Shown here: positions 32,116-38,369 of the stretch, piece after piece | How the letters are laid out: every line of letters begins with the position of its first letter | Numbering within the stretch: position 1 is the first letter of the stretch | Assembly (NCBI GenBank): GCA_017518105.1 | Contig: JAFWWC010000040.1 | Location: forward strand, 1-38,369 | DNA: 38,369 nucleotides | Direction of reading: 5' to 3' | DNA from: Selenomonadaceae bacterium | GTDB taxonomy: Bacteria > Bacillota > Negativicutes > Selenomonadales > Selenomonadaceae | Position numbers and translations under genes: made by a program | Notes under the pieces: model-generated | Seen by the model: the letters and a program-made list of their open reading frames with translations, nothing else | Told to the model about the DNA's origin: nothing | Databases searched by the model: none

Positions 32116-32166
32116 GCAAAAAAAAGTCCTGCCGCTCAAGTGAGTGACAGGATTTAATTTTTTAGG
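32116..32166. terminator. Bidirectional terminator between convergent operons
   Basis: The stem TCCTGCCGCTC / GAGTGACAGGA (two mismatches) with AAGT loop is flanked by eight A on the left and T runs on the right. It can end the hydantoinase transcript on plus and the sorbitol operon on minus. Confidence 0.85.
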
Positions 32167-32196
32167 GGGTTAGTGATTAAGAAGATGGGTTGCTAC

Positions 32197-33405
32197 TTAT
32201 CCGCGAGTTTTGCCGCCCGCAACGTTCACAGTGACGCCGTCGACGTAAGAGGCGCGGTCGCTTGCCAAGAAAACAACGGCGTCTGCGACTTCGGAGAGTT
32301 TGCCGCTACGTCCGAGTGGCGTGGTCTTCGTGCTTGAATAACCTTTGCGCAGGTCGTCGACGGTGATTCCGCGAGTGTAAGCTAATGCCTCTTCGTAAGC
32401 GAGCGTCCTAAGTCCAGTCGCCTCCATGATGCCAGGAGCCATGCCGACGACGCGGACATTATACTTGCCGAGTTCCTTAGCCCAGCTACGAGTGAAGCTG
32501 TTGACTGCGTTTTTAGTCGCCGCGTAAATGCTCTGACCTTCCGAACCTTCCAAACCAGATTCGGAACTCATGTTGATAATAACGCCGCCGCCCGCCTTAA
32601 CCATTTCATGACCGACAGCCTGCGCGACGAGGTAGACGCCCTTAATATTGACGCCCGTGACTTTGTCGTAAATCTTTTCGTTGAGTTCGTATTTGCCGTG
32701 AGGATCCTTCGGGTCAACGAGCAAACAGGGAATGTTAATGCCGGCGTTGTTGACGAGAATATCAATCTTGTCAAAGGTTTCAAGAGCCGTCTTAACCATA
32801 GCCTCGACACTAGCCGCCTCCGCTACGTTGGTGATGACGTATTTAACCTTGCCGCTGTTCTCAGTGATGTTGAATTCGGGCTCATTGGGGTTGAGGTCGC
32901 ATACTACGACATTTGCGCCGTTGTCGAGGAACGCTTGAGCGACAGCCTTGCCGATACCAGACGCCGCGCCAGTCACGACCGCAGTTTTGCCTTTCAAGCC
33001 GAGCCACGAGCCATCAGCGACTTTCTTATCTTCCGCCTTAAAGATTTCAATCATGTGACCAGGCTTGATTTCGGGCACGGGTTTGTTTTCGACGTGAATG
33101 GAGCCTTCGAGGAGTTCGCCTTCGCCGCCGTCAAATTTAATCGTAATGTGTCCGAGGTTCATCAAGTTCTTTTGGACTTCGGAGCCGACCTTGATAATCT
33201 TAAACTCAGTGCCCGCAATTTTATAAACGTCGCCGGGCTTAATCATGCCAGTCAGTTGATTGCCGGTGTGCATAACGCAAGCATCGCGCAATTCGGGAAG
33301 AGCCATTGCCTCATCGAACATGATGATCATATTCGCCGCTGCGACGAAGTCTTTCACTTGCCCGCCGAGTTCGACGATCTTGCTTGAATAAATCTTTTCT
33401 GCCAT
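32197..33405 (-). CDS. srlD: PTS sorbitol EIIA fused to sorbitol-6-phosphate 2-dehydrogenase
   Basis: Encodes 402 residues in two domains. Residues 1-125 match the glucitol EIIA family (SrlB/GutB): the phosphorylated His is likely His46 in VMHTGNQLTG, and GSEVQKNLMNLGHITIKFDG corresponds to the conserved NLxxLGHxTLxFDG of SrlB. From about 133 an SDR dehydrogenase begins: TGAASGIG (NAD site), NNAG, catalytic Ser and YAATK, ending VDGVTVNVAGG, as in SrlD, which makes fructose 6-phosphate. The operon has no separate srlB, so the fusion supplies EIIA. The join is at about KKVADGSWLGLKGK, without stop or frameshift. It is last in the sorbitol operon. Confidence 0.92.
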   Translation of the reverse strand: MAEKIYSSKIVELGGQVKDFVAAANMIIMFDEAMALPELRDACVMHTGNQLTGMIKPGDVYKIAGTEFKIIKVGSEVQKNLMNLGHITIKFDGGEGELLEGSIHVENKPVPEIKPGHMIEIFKAEDKKVADGSWLGLKGKTAVVTGAASGIGKAVAQAFLDNGANVVVCDLNPNEPEFNITENSGKVKYVITNVAEAASVEAMVKTALETFDKIDILVNNAGINIPCLLVDPKDPHGKYELNEKIYDKVTGVNIKGVYLVAQAVGHEMVKAGGGVIINMSSESGLEGSEGQSIYAATKNAVNSFTRSWAKELGKYNVRVVGMAPGIMEATGLRTLAYEEALAYTRGITVDDLRKGYSSTKTTPLGRSGKLSEVADAVVFLASDRASYVDGVTVNVAGGKTRG

Positions 33406-33456
33406 TGTATAATTACCTGCCTTTATATTTTTTTACGGTCGAAAGACCTATTTTTT

Positions 33457-34899
33457 TTATGATTCATAGAGACCGAAGCTAGCAAGCCACGCGAGGATAA
33501 CGGAAACGGGACCTGTGATAAAGCGCGAGTACAACACGGAAGGAACGCCGACTTCGACGGTTTCAGCATCAGCCTCCGCCAAGCCGAGACCGACGGGTAC
33601 GAAGTCGCAAGCACACTGGGCATTGATAGCGAACAGCGCGGGCAGTGCCAAATGCGGGGGAATGTTGCCTTCACCAATCTGCACGCCTATAAGAACACCG
33701 ATGACTTGAGCGATAACCGCGCCTGGTCCTAAGAACGGGGAGAGGAACGGGAACGAACATATACAAGACAGAATCACGAGACCGACAATATTGCCTGCCA
33801 GTGGCGAGAGAAGATTTGCGATAACGTCGCCAATACCCGTGCCGAGGATAACGCCGATAAGCATTGAGACGAACGCCATAAACGGGAGAATCGTGCGGAT
33901 AATCGTGTTAATCGAGTCGCGCCCCGCTTGATAGAAGACAGAGACGATACCGCCCATGAATTGACCGATTTTAGCCATGAGACTACCAGACGATTGCTCG
34001 GTAATCTTCTTGCTGGTGTCGTAGCCGCCCTTTTTAATTGCGGAGCCCGAATCGCCAGACGTATCTTTAGCGGGAGCCGCGGCAGGTGCAGGAGCAGGAG
34101 CCGGAGCCGCCGAGCCGTCAGCGTAGGAAATGTTATCGGGCTTGACTGCTGAAACGTAGATGTCCGCTTTGATATGATCTGCCAGAGGTCCGCTGGGACC
34201 TGTTGCGTTCAGGTTGATTGTATAAATGCGTTTCTGGGGATAAATGCCACAGCGCAAGGTTCCGCCGCAATCGATGACGACGACTAAGATTTCATCATCG
34301 GGCACGCGAGTTTTAAAGCCGTCGACGAGTTCACAACCTGTCATCTCAGATAAGGTCTTAGCGACTTGAGACATGACGCCGCCGGTAATGTTGACGACTT
34401 TATTGCGTTTTTCGTCGGGTACGAGTGTCAAAGGTCCGCCAAAGCCGCCACTGCCCGCTTTTACGACGACTGACTTATAACCGCCGCCAGCAGAGGGAGC
34501 CGCACTTGCCGCAGGAGCCGCGACGCCATCAGCGTAGGAAATATTTTCGGGCTTGACTGCCGAAACGTAGATGTCCGCTTTGATATGGTCTGCCAAAGGT
34601 CCGCTAGGTCCAGTTGCGTTAAGGTTGATAGTAAAGATTCTTTTCTGGGGATAAATGCCGCAACGCAAGGTTCCGCCGCAATCAATGACGACGACTAAGA
34701 TTTCATCATCGGGTACGCGGGTTTTAAAGCCGTCGACGAGTTCGCAACCTGTCATCTCCGCGAGCCTTTGAGCAACCTGAGACATGACGCCGCCGGTAAT
34801 GTTGACGACCTTATTTCTTTTGCCGTCGGGGATAAGGGTCAAAGGTCCGCCGAAGCCGCCGCTACCCGCCTTAACGACTACTGCTTTATAATCAGCCAT
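33457..34899 (-). CDS. srlE: PTS sorbitol EIIB-EIIB-EIIC2 component with duplicated EIIB domain
   Basis: Encodes 480 residues, against about 320 for E. coli SrlE. The extra length is a second EIIB domain: residues 4-125 and 141-262 are nearly identical, each with [15 protein letters not shown] and the phosphocysteine motif [17 protein letters not shown] (Cys74 and Cys211). An Ala/Pro-rich linker (263-280) leads to [11 protein letters not shown] and then the membrane part with [20 protein letters not shown] and [15 protein letters not shown], both closely matching SrlE. It transfers phosphate to sorbitol during uptake, with SrlA. The start is ATG 34899, eight bases after AAGGAG. Confidence 0.93.
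   Translation of the reverse strand: MADYKAVVVKAGSGGFGGPLTLIPDGKRNKVVNITGGVMSQVAQRLAEMTGCELVDGFKTRVPDDEILVVVIDCGGTLRCGIYPQKRIFTINLNATGPSGPLADHIKADIYVSAVKPENISYADGVAAPAASAAPSAGGGYKSVVVKAGSGGFGGPLTLVPDEKRNKVVNITGGVMSQVAKTLSEMTGCELVDGFKTRVPDDEILVVVIDCGGTLRCGIYPQKRIYTINLNATGPSGPLADHIKADIYVSAVKPDNISYADGSAAPAPAPAPAAAPAKDTSGDSGSAIKKGGYDTSKKITEQSSGSLMAKIGQFMGGIVSVFYQAGRDSINTIIRTILPFMAFVSMLIGVILGTGIGDVIANLLSPLAGNIVGLVILSCICSFPFLSPFLGPGAVIAQVIGVLIGVQIGEGNIPPHLALPALFAINAQCACDFVPVGLGLAEADAETVEVGVPSVLYSRFITGPVSVILAWLASFGLYES
34114..34890 (-). repeat. Internal duplication of the EIIB-coding region in srlE
   Basis: Bases 34525-34890 and 34114-34479 encode the two EIIB domains, offset by 137 codons. The DNA is also highly similar, with long identical stretches, so duplication is recent or kept alike by gene conversion. 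The intervening 45 bases encode an Ala/Ser-rich linker. Confidence 0.88.
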
Positions 34900-34926
34900 G
34901 TTAATCACTCCTTATGCAGTCTTGAG

Positions 34927-35460
34927 CTACTTGCTAAGCGAAATGCCCTGCTGCTTTTGAACGTAAGTTGTCGTGAAGTCCGTCACCCAACCGCGCAGGA
35001 AGTTAATCACGATACCGATAAGCAAATATCTAAGTGCAAGGTCAATGTGGTTGAGTCCTAAAGTTGTGATACCGTTTGCCACGCCCAGATAAACGAACAA
35101 TTCGCCGGGGTTGATGTGCGGGAACATGCCGTTAAGCGTGTGGCAGGAACCGGAAGCACTTGCATAATAGCTGGGCTTGTAGAATTCGGGCAGGAACTTG
35201 CCTAAGGAAAGCGTCATTGGGTTGCAGAAGAAAAACGTTCCAATAACGGGCAGGACGATGTAGCGAGAAAGAGGATTGCCCGCACAGACGCCCGCGAACT
35301 TTTCGATTCGCTCATTACCAATCATCTTAACGATTGCGTTCATTGCCACGAGCAGGACGATAAGCGTCGGAATGATGCCAGATACCCAACCTGCCAAAGT
35401 CTCACCGCCGCGATTGAACAGCCCGATAAACGCTTGCGCGAAAGATACCAATGTGTCCAT
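34927..35460 (-). CDS. srlA: PTS sorbitol EIIC component (SrlA/GutA)
   Basis: Encodes 177 residues, a membrane subunit of the sorbitol phosphotransferase permease. The N-terminal [21 protein letters not shown] and central [20 protein letters not shown] with [16 protein letters not shown] match SrlA. It forms the translocation unit with the EIIC part of SrlE downstream. A strong AGGAGGG precedes ATG 35460, and srlE starts 28 bases after its stop. Confidence 0.93.
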   Translation of the reverse strand: MDTLVSFAQAFIGLFNRGGETLAGWVSGIIPTLIVLLVAMNAIVKMIGNERIEKFAGVCAGNPLSRYIVLPVIGTFFFCNPMTLSLGKFLPEFYKPSYYASASGSCHTLNGMFPHINPGELFVYLGVANGITTLGLNHIDLALRYLLIGIVINFLRGWVTDFTTTYVQKQQGISLSK

Positions 35461-35538
35461 AAAATTCCCTCCTAGAAAAACTTTTAATCTATGGATTAAG
35501 GTTGAAGACTGCGCGCTTAGCCCTCAACCGTTAATCGT

Positions 35539-35943
35539 CTAGCTAACCGCAAGATTCTCCTGCGTCTTCATGAATTTGTAGCTCTCGTATTCCTTTTGAG
35601 CCGACATAACCGCTATTCCCTGCTGAAGAGAAAGTTTCATGCTCTTGCAAAGGTCGTCGCTTAGCTCAAAGAGCGTCAAGCCGTTGAATTTGTCAAAGGG
35701 TTTGAAGCCGGCAAAAACCGTGCGCCCTTCCATAATCTCGCCTTTTAGGATTCTGCACTCGTCATCGATAACGAACAGGATTAAAACGCCCGCCGAAAAA
35801 TATCCGCGAGCCCGACCGATTGCAACCCTGCCGAGCTTGCGCAAGTCCTTTAGGTGCCGATTGAACTTCTTAAACTGCCAAAAGCCCAAGACCGTCTGCG
35901 CTATCCAAACGACGACTGCCAACGCCACGAAGTATCCTAACAC
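35539..35943 (-). CDS. gutM: Glucitol operon activator protein, GutM type
   Basis: Encodes 134 residues with one N-terminal membrane helix and a compact domain (GRARGYFSAGVLILFVIDDE, KGEIMEGRTVFAGFKPFDKF). It matches the GutM/SrlM family, an accessory activator of sorbitol operons. The start is GTG 35943 with AAGGAGGG eight bases ahead. It lies between the SorC-type regulator and srlA, as is common for gutM. Confidence 0.85.
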   Translation of the reverse strand: MLGYFVALAVVVWIAQTVLGFWQFKKFNRHLKDLRKLGRVAIGRARGYFSAGVLILFVIDDECRILKGEIMEGRTVFAGFKPFDKFNGLTLFELSDDLCKSMKLSLQQGIAVMSAQKEYESYKFMKTQENLAVS

Positions 35944-35956
35944 GTCGAAGCCCTCC

Positions 35957-36895
35957 TTACTCGTTAAGCATAATCTTAGCGGTTTGTTCGTCAGTGATTA
36001 GAACGTTAATCGCTTGACCTTTGCACGCGCCCATAATCGCCGGAACTTTTTCACGCGACGCCGCCATACCGATTGAATAATTCAAGTTGCGGAGCGTGTC
36101 GAGGTCGACGCCGATAATCCGGTCAGAGAAATCCGTTTTGACTTCGCGCCCGTTCTTATCGTAGAAGACCGAGCAAATCTCGCCAACCGTGCCCGTCCTT
36201 GAAAGTGATTCAATCGCCTGCCGCCCGAATTCGCCCATCCAAACCAAATTCGATGACTTAACCGGGGCACCGATACCGACAAGCCCTATGTCCAGTTTCT
36301 TCCAGAAGTCGGAAATTTTTTCGTAGTTGGCGTCTTGCACAATGGCGTTGCGAATTTCAGCCGTGCGCGTGATGACTGGCGCGTAAATATAATGGCAACG
36401 ACCGCCGAACGCCCGCGACAACTCGTAGCAAAGGGTGTTTACGTGCAGTTCACTGTCGATATTCTCTGGACCGCCGTCGAGCGGAACGAAGTCTGCGTCA
36501 ATCTGCGGGAGCTTTGAGTTTTGAGCGTAGCGGGTGAGTTCCCTAATCGAGGTGCCCCACGCCAAACCGATTACTTGCTTGTTCGATACGATTCGTCGGA
36601 GGAGTTGCAAGCCCGCATTGCCCATCGCCTGCTTGACTGCCAGAAGGTCATAGCTTTTCGGGACGATAAAACATTCCTTTAAGCCGAAACGCCTTTCCAT
36701 TGCTGATTCAATGTCCTCGAAGTTTTCGTTGGCAACGGTTATAGTTACGATTCCTTGGTCGAGTGCTCGCTTTAGATGTTTGCTAATAGTCGTGCGTTCC
36801 ACTCCGAGGCGTTTGGCTATTTCGGTCTGCTTCATGTGTTCGAGGTAGTACATCGTCGAGACTTTGATTAGAATTCTGCGTTCAACTGGTGTCAT
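35957..36895 (-). CDS. SorC/DeoR-type sugar-binding transcriptional regulator
   Basis: Encodes 312 residues. Residues 1-60 form a helix-turn-helix domain (MKQTEIAKRLGVERTTISKH), and the rest is the SorC sugar-binding domain (GLAWGTSIRELTRY, PLDGG, then the GIGAP motif). It is the first gene of the sorbitol operon and probably controls that operon in response to a phosphorylated polyol. ATG 36895 (MTPVERR) is taken as start because GGAGGAGG is ten bases upstream; the longer frame to 36970 reaches into the promoter and is rejected. Confidence 0.88.
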   Translation of the reverse strand: MTPVERRILIKVSTMYYLEHMKQTEIAKRLGVERTTISKHLKRALDQGIVTITVANENFEDIESAMERRFGLKECFIVPKSYDLLAVKQAMGNAGLQLLRRIVSNKQVIGLAWGTSIRELTRYAQNSKLPQIDADFVPLDGGPENIDSELHVNTLCYELSRAFGGRCHYIYAPVITRTAEIRNAIVQDANYEKISDFWKKLDIGLVGIGAPVKSSNLVWMGEFGRQAIESLSRTGTVGEICSVFYDKNGREVKTDFSDRIIGVDLDTLRNLNYSIGMAASREKVPAIMGACKGQAINVLITDEQTAKIMLNE

Positions 36896-36941
36896 CTCTT
36901 TTTTGCCTCCTCCGAAATTTTTTCTCCCTTGTGTTGCCGCG

Positions 36942-36970
36942 ATTGTAGAAGATATTTTGTGACTCGGCAA
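36942..36970 (-). promoter_or_regulatory. Promoter of the sorbitol operon
   Basis: Minus-strand TTGCCG, 17-base spacer, TACAAT. It lies 47 bases before the regulator's start, so the SorC-type gene is the first of the transcript and probably regulates itself. Confidence 0.75.
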
Positions 36971-37022
36971 GAAAAATGAGCTAGTCCAACCCGGTTTTGG
37001 AGCAAAAAACTAAAAATCGCCG

Positions 37023-37035
37023 CGTGATTGTCACG
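37023..37035. promoter_or_regulatory. Candidate operator palindrome
   Basis: CGTGA-TTG-TCACG has perfect 5-base arms and lies between the two divergent promoters, about 55 bases upstream of the sorbitol -35 box. It could bind the SorC-type regulator. It is short, so chance occurrence is possible. Confidence 0.3.
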
Positions 37036-37149
37036 TTTGAGCGATTGACGGCAATTTTGATATTTTCTGCGACTTTGAACCACATATGCTACGCTACTCA
37101 AACTTTAATCACTCGTTTTGCACATAATGCTAAAAGTTGTTGTAAAGGA

Positions 37150-37178
37150 TTGACAATGTTTTTGCCGTGTGATAACTT
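37150..37178 (+). promoter_or_regulatory. Promoter of the IolH-like gene
   Basis: TTGACA at 37150-37155, 17-base spacer, TAACTT at 37173-37178. It lies 36 bases before the start codon, with AGGAG between. Confidence 0.7.
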
Positions 37179-37213
37179 TACTGCACCAAAAGATAATCAA
37201 AGGAGTGTTAAAG

Positions 37214-38134
37214 ATGAAAATAGCGTTTGATGTGGACGTGCTCGCCAAACAAATGAGCATTCGCGATTACGTGCACAAAGTCGCCGATTGGGGCTACAAG
37301 TACATTGAGCAATCGCCGCACCCGCGCATCAATCCGTTCTATAAGCACCCGCTGTTCTCCAAAGAGTGCGAGGCGGAATATCGTCAGGCTCTCAAGGAAA
37401 CGGGCGTAGAAATTTCTTCGTTCATCGTGGTTTATCGCTGGTCTGGCCCGACTGAAGAGCAAAGGCAACACGCCGTCGCCAACTGGAAGAAAATCATTGA
37501 AATCGCCGTCAACATGGGCGTGCCCGTCATCAATACCGAATTCAGCGGCGACCCCAATCAGCAGGAAATTTGCAACGGCATGTTCTTCCGGTCAATGGAA
37601 GAGCTTCTGCCGATAATTGAACGGGAAGGTCTGCGCGTCGAGATTCAATCACACCCGTATGACTTCTGCGAACTCAACGACGAGACTTGCGACATTGTTA
37701 AATCGTTCCGTTCAAAGAACCTCGGCTACGTTTACTCGGCAAGTCATGGTTTCTTCTACGACCAGGGTAAAGGCGACGTTCGGCATATGCTCCGCTATGC
37801 TGGCGACGAATTAACGCATGTCCTTTTGGCTGACACGTGGAATCAGACAATCGATTGCCGCTACATCGTCAATCCGCCGTGGCTCAACGGACGCGGCAAA
37901 GCCGATTACACAATTCATCAACATACGGCTATGGGCGAGGGCGAAGTTGACTTCGACGGCATCTTTGAGACGCTCCGCGAAATGGACTTTGCAAATAAAC
38001 AACTCAAGCCCGATGCTCCCAAGGTCGGCGGCGACAATATCATTTGCGTCAGTTATTTTGGCTTCCCCGAAAAAATGGACAAGCAAGCCCCCGAAGCTCT
38101 CGACCGTATCAAACGCGAACTCCTCAGCAAATAA
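37214..38134 (+). CDS. iolH: Sugar phosphate isomerase/epimerase, IolH-like
   Basis: Encodes 306 residues of the xylose-isomerase-like TIM-barrel superfamily. The segments KYIEQSPHPRINPFYKHPLF (31-50), EISSFIVVYRWSGP, VPVINTEFSGDPN and LPIIEREGLRVEIQSHPYDF recall the IolH group found with inositol genes. Metal-binding His and Glu residues are present (IQSHP, INTEF, HQH near 240, GEGEVDF). The reaction of IolH is not firmly known. ATG 37214 follows AGGAG by nine bases; an upstream in-frame start at 37169 lies in the promoter. It stands apart from the main iol operon, across the sorbitol genes, with its own promoter. Confidence 0.72.
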   Translation: MKIAFDVDVLAKQMSIRDYVHKVADWGYKYIEQSPHPRINPFYKHPLFSKECEAEYRQALKETGVEISSFIVVYRWSGPTEEQRQHAVANWKKIIEIAVNMGVPVINTEFSGDPNQQEICNGMFFRSMEELLPIIEREGLRVEIQSHPYDFCELNDETCDIVKSFRSKNLGYVYSASHGFFYDQGKGDVRHMLRYAGDELTHVLLADTWNQTIDCRYIVNPPWLNGRGKADYTIHQHTAMGEGEVDFDGIFETLREMDFANKQLKPDAPKVGGDNIICVSYFGFPEKMDKQAPEALDRIKRELLSK

Positions 38135-38160
38135 ACGAATTCTTTTAAACAAAGATAAAA

Positions 38161-38196
38161 GACTACCTCTCGGTTTTCGAGGGGTAGTTTCTTTTA
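38161..38196 (+). terminator. Terminator after the IolH-like gene
   Basis: The stem ACTACCTCTCG / CGAGGGGTAGT (one mismatch or G-T pair) around a TTTT loop is followed by TTTCTTTT. It ends the IolH-like transcript, so the next gene needs its own promoter. Confidence 0.8.
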
Positions 38197-38289
38197 GTAA
38201 ACGCAAAAAAATACAAGTGCGGCAATATAGCGGCGCAATCGGGGAGGATTTTAAGCAGAATCACTAAAGCAAAGAGTCGGCACGGCGGC

Positions 38290-38295
38290 TATAAT
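38290..38295 (+). promoter_or_regulatory. Likely -10 box of the last gene
   Basis: TATAAT lies 39 bases before the ATG at 38335. No good -35 hexamer is seen 16-18 bases upstream (AAGCAA at best), which suggests activator dependence or a weak promoter. Confidence 0.5.
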
Positions 38296-38334
38296 AGCTA
38301 AAAACTGGGACTAGAAAAGAGGAGGGCTTAACAG

Positions 38335-38369
38335 ATGAAACTTAGCATGAACGAGGCAACGGCTCTGAA
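38335..38369 (+). CDS. Probable IolI-like isomerase, 5' end only
   Basis: Only 11 codons and part of a twelfth are visible: MKLSMNEATAL. The ribosome site GAGGAGG stands about 11 bases ahead of ATG 38335. The start resembles that of IolI (2-keto-myo-inositol isomerase), which begins MKLCFNEATTL in Bacillus subtilis. Position after an IolH-like gene fits. Because so little is visible, the assignment is tentative. Confidence 0.5.
   Translation, partial: MKLSMNEATAL

Larger units (their letters stand above)
36896..37213. other. Divergent intergenic region, sorbitol operon / IolH-like gene
   Basis: About 318 bases without a gene. It holds the minus-strand sorbitol promoter (36942-36970), the plus-strand promoter of the IolH-like gene (37150-37178) and, between them, the short palindrome CGTGA-TTG-TCACG at 37023-37035. 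The rest is AT-rich and no further gene or RNA structure was recognised. Confidence 0.7.

Noticed and set aside
37125..37147. ATGCTAAAAGTTGTTGTAAA resembles part of the leader-peptide promoter block
   Set aside because: Spacing and the TGTAACGAAA core are not kept and the ACGTATAA box is missing, so chance similarity in AT-rich DNA is more likely.

Overview
The window looks like a chromosomal segment of an anaerobic Firmicute, most probably a member of the Negativicutes (Selenomonas/Mitsuokella-like). This is inferred from gene content: inositol and sorbitol fermentation genes, a monomeric-type periplasmic nitrate reductase with NapC/NapG/NapH, a YhdT-PanF pair and an operon of bacterial dynamins. 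G+C is near one half by eye. Shine-Dalgarno sequences (GGAGG types) and sigma-70-type promoters are clear, which fixes several starts. No rRNA, tRNA, CRISPR array, transposase or integrase was seen.

Layout. (1) 1-1580, minus strand: four short genes for double-glycine leader peptides (the first runs off the left edge). Each is preceded by the same block of about 47 bases carrying a promoter, and two are followed by near-identical hairpin terminators. No processing or export genes are in view. (2) 1583-3317, minus: yhdT-panF pantothenate uptake. (3) 3543-14021, plus: a nine-gene myo-inositol operon from one strong promoter: iron alcohol dehydrogenase, ferredoxin-type aldo/keto reductase, IolJ-like aldolase, transaldolase-like protein, iolC, iolB, iolD, an inositol-type MFS transporter and iolE. 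Neither iolG nor iolA is present here. (4) 14146-23360, plus: a six-gene operon with ATGA overlaps at four of its five junctions. It has three different dynamin-like GTPases, an unrecognised 373-aa protein, a membrane-anchored coiled-coil protein with 99-bp tandem repeats, and a 79-aa protein. This is the best candidate for an undescribed system. (5) 23366-27472, minus: napG-napH-napC-napA. (6) 27653-28492: a secreted LPP20-type protein. (7) 28575-32108: a permease and a hydantoinase/oxoprolinase-A protein. (8) 32197-36895, minus: a sorbitol PTS operon (SorC-type regulator, gutM, srlA, srlE with two EIIB domains, and an EIIA-SrlD fusion). (9) 37214-end, plus: an IolH-like gene and the first codons of a probable IolI-like gene.

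How the parts fit. The iol operon should take imported inositol (after oxidation by a dehydrogenase not seen here) through dehydration, ring opening, isomerisation, phosphorylation and aldol cleavage to DHAP plus malonate semialdehyde. Without iolA, the leading iron alcohol dehydrogenase is a plausible malonate semialdehyde reductase (giving 3-hydroxypropionate). The sorbitol operon is complete despite lacking a separate srlB, because EIIA is fused to the dehydrogenase. The nap operon supplies an anaerobic electron sink. The dynamin operon has its own promoter and no metabolic partners, and suggests a membrane-remodelling or defence module.
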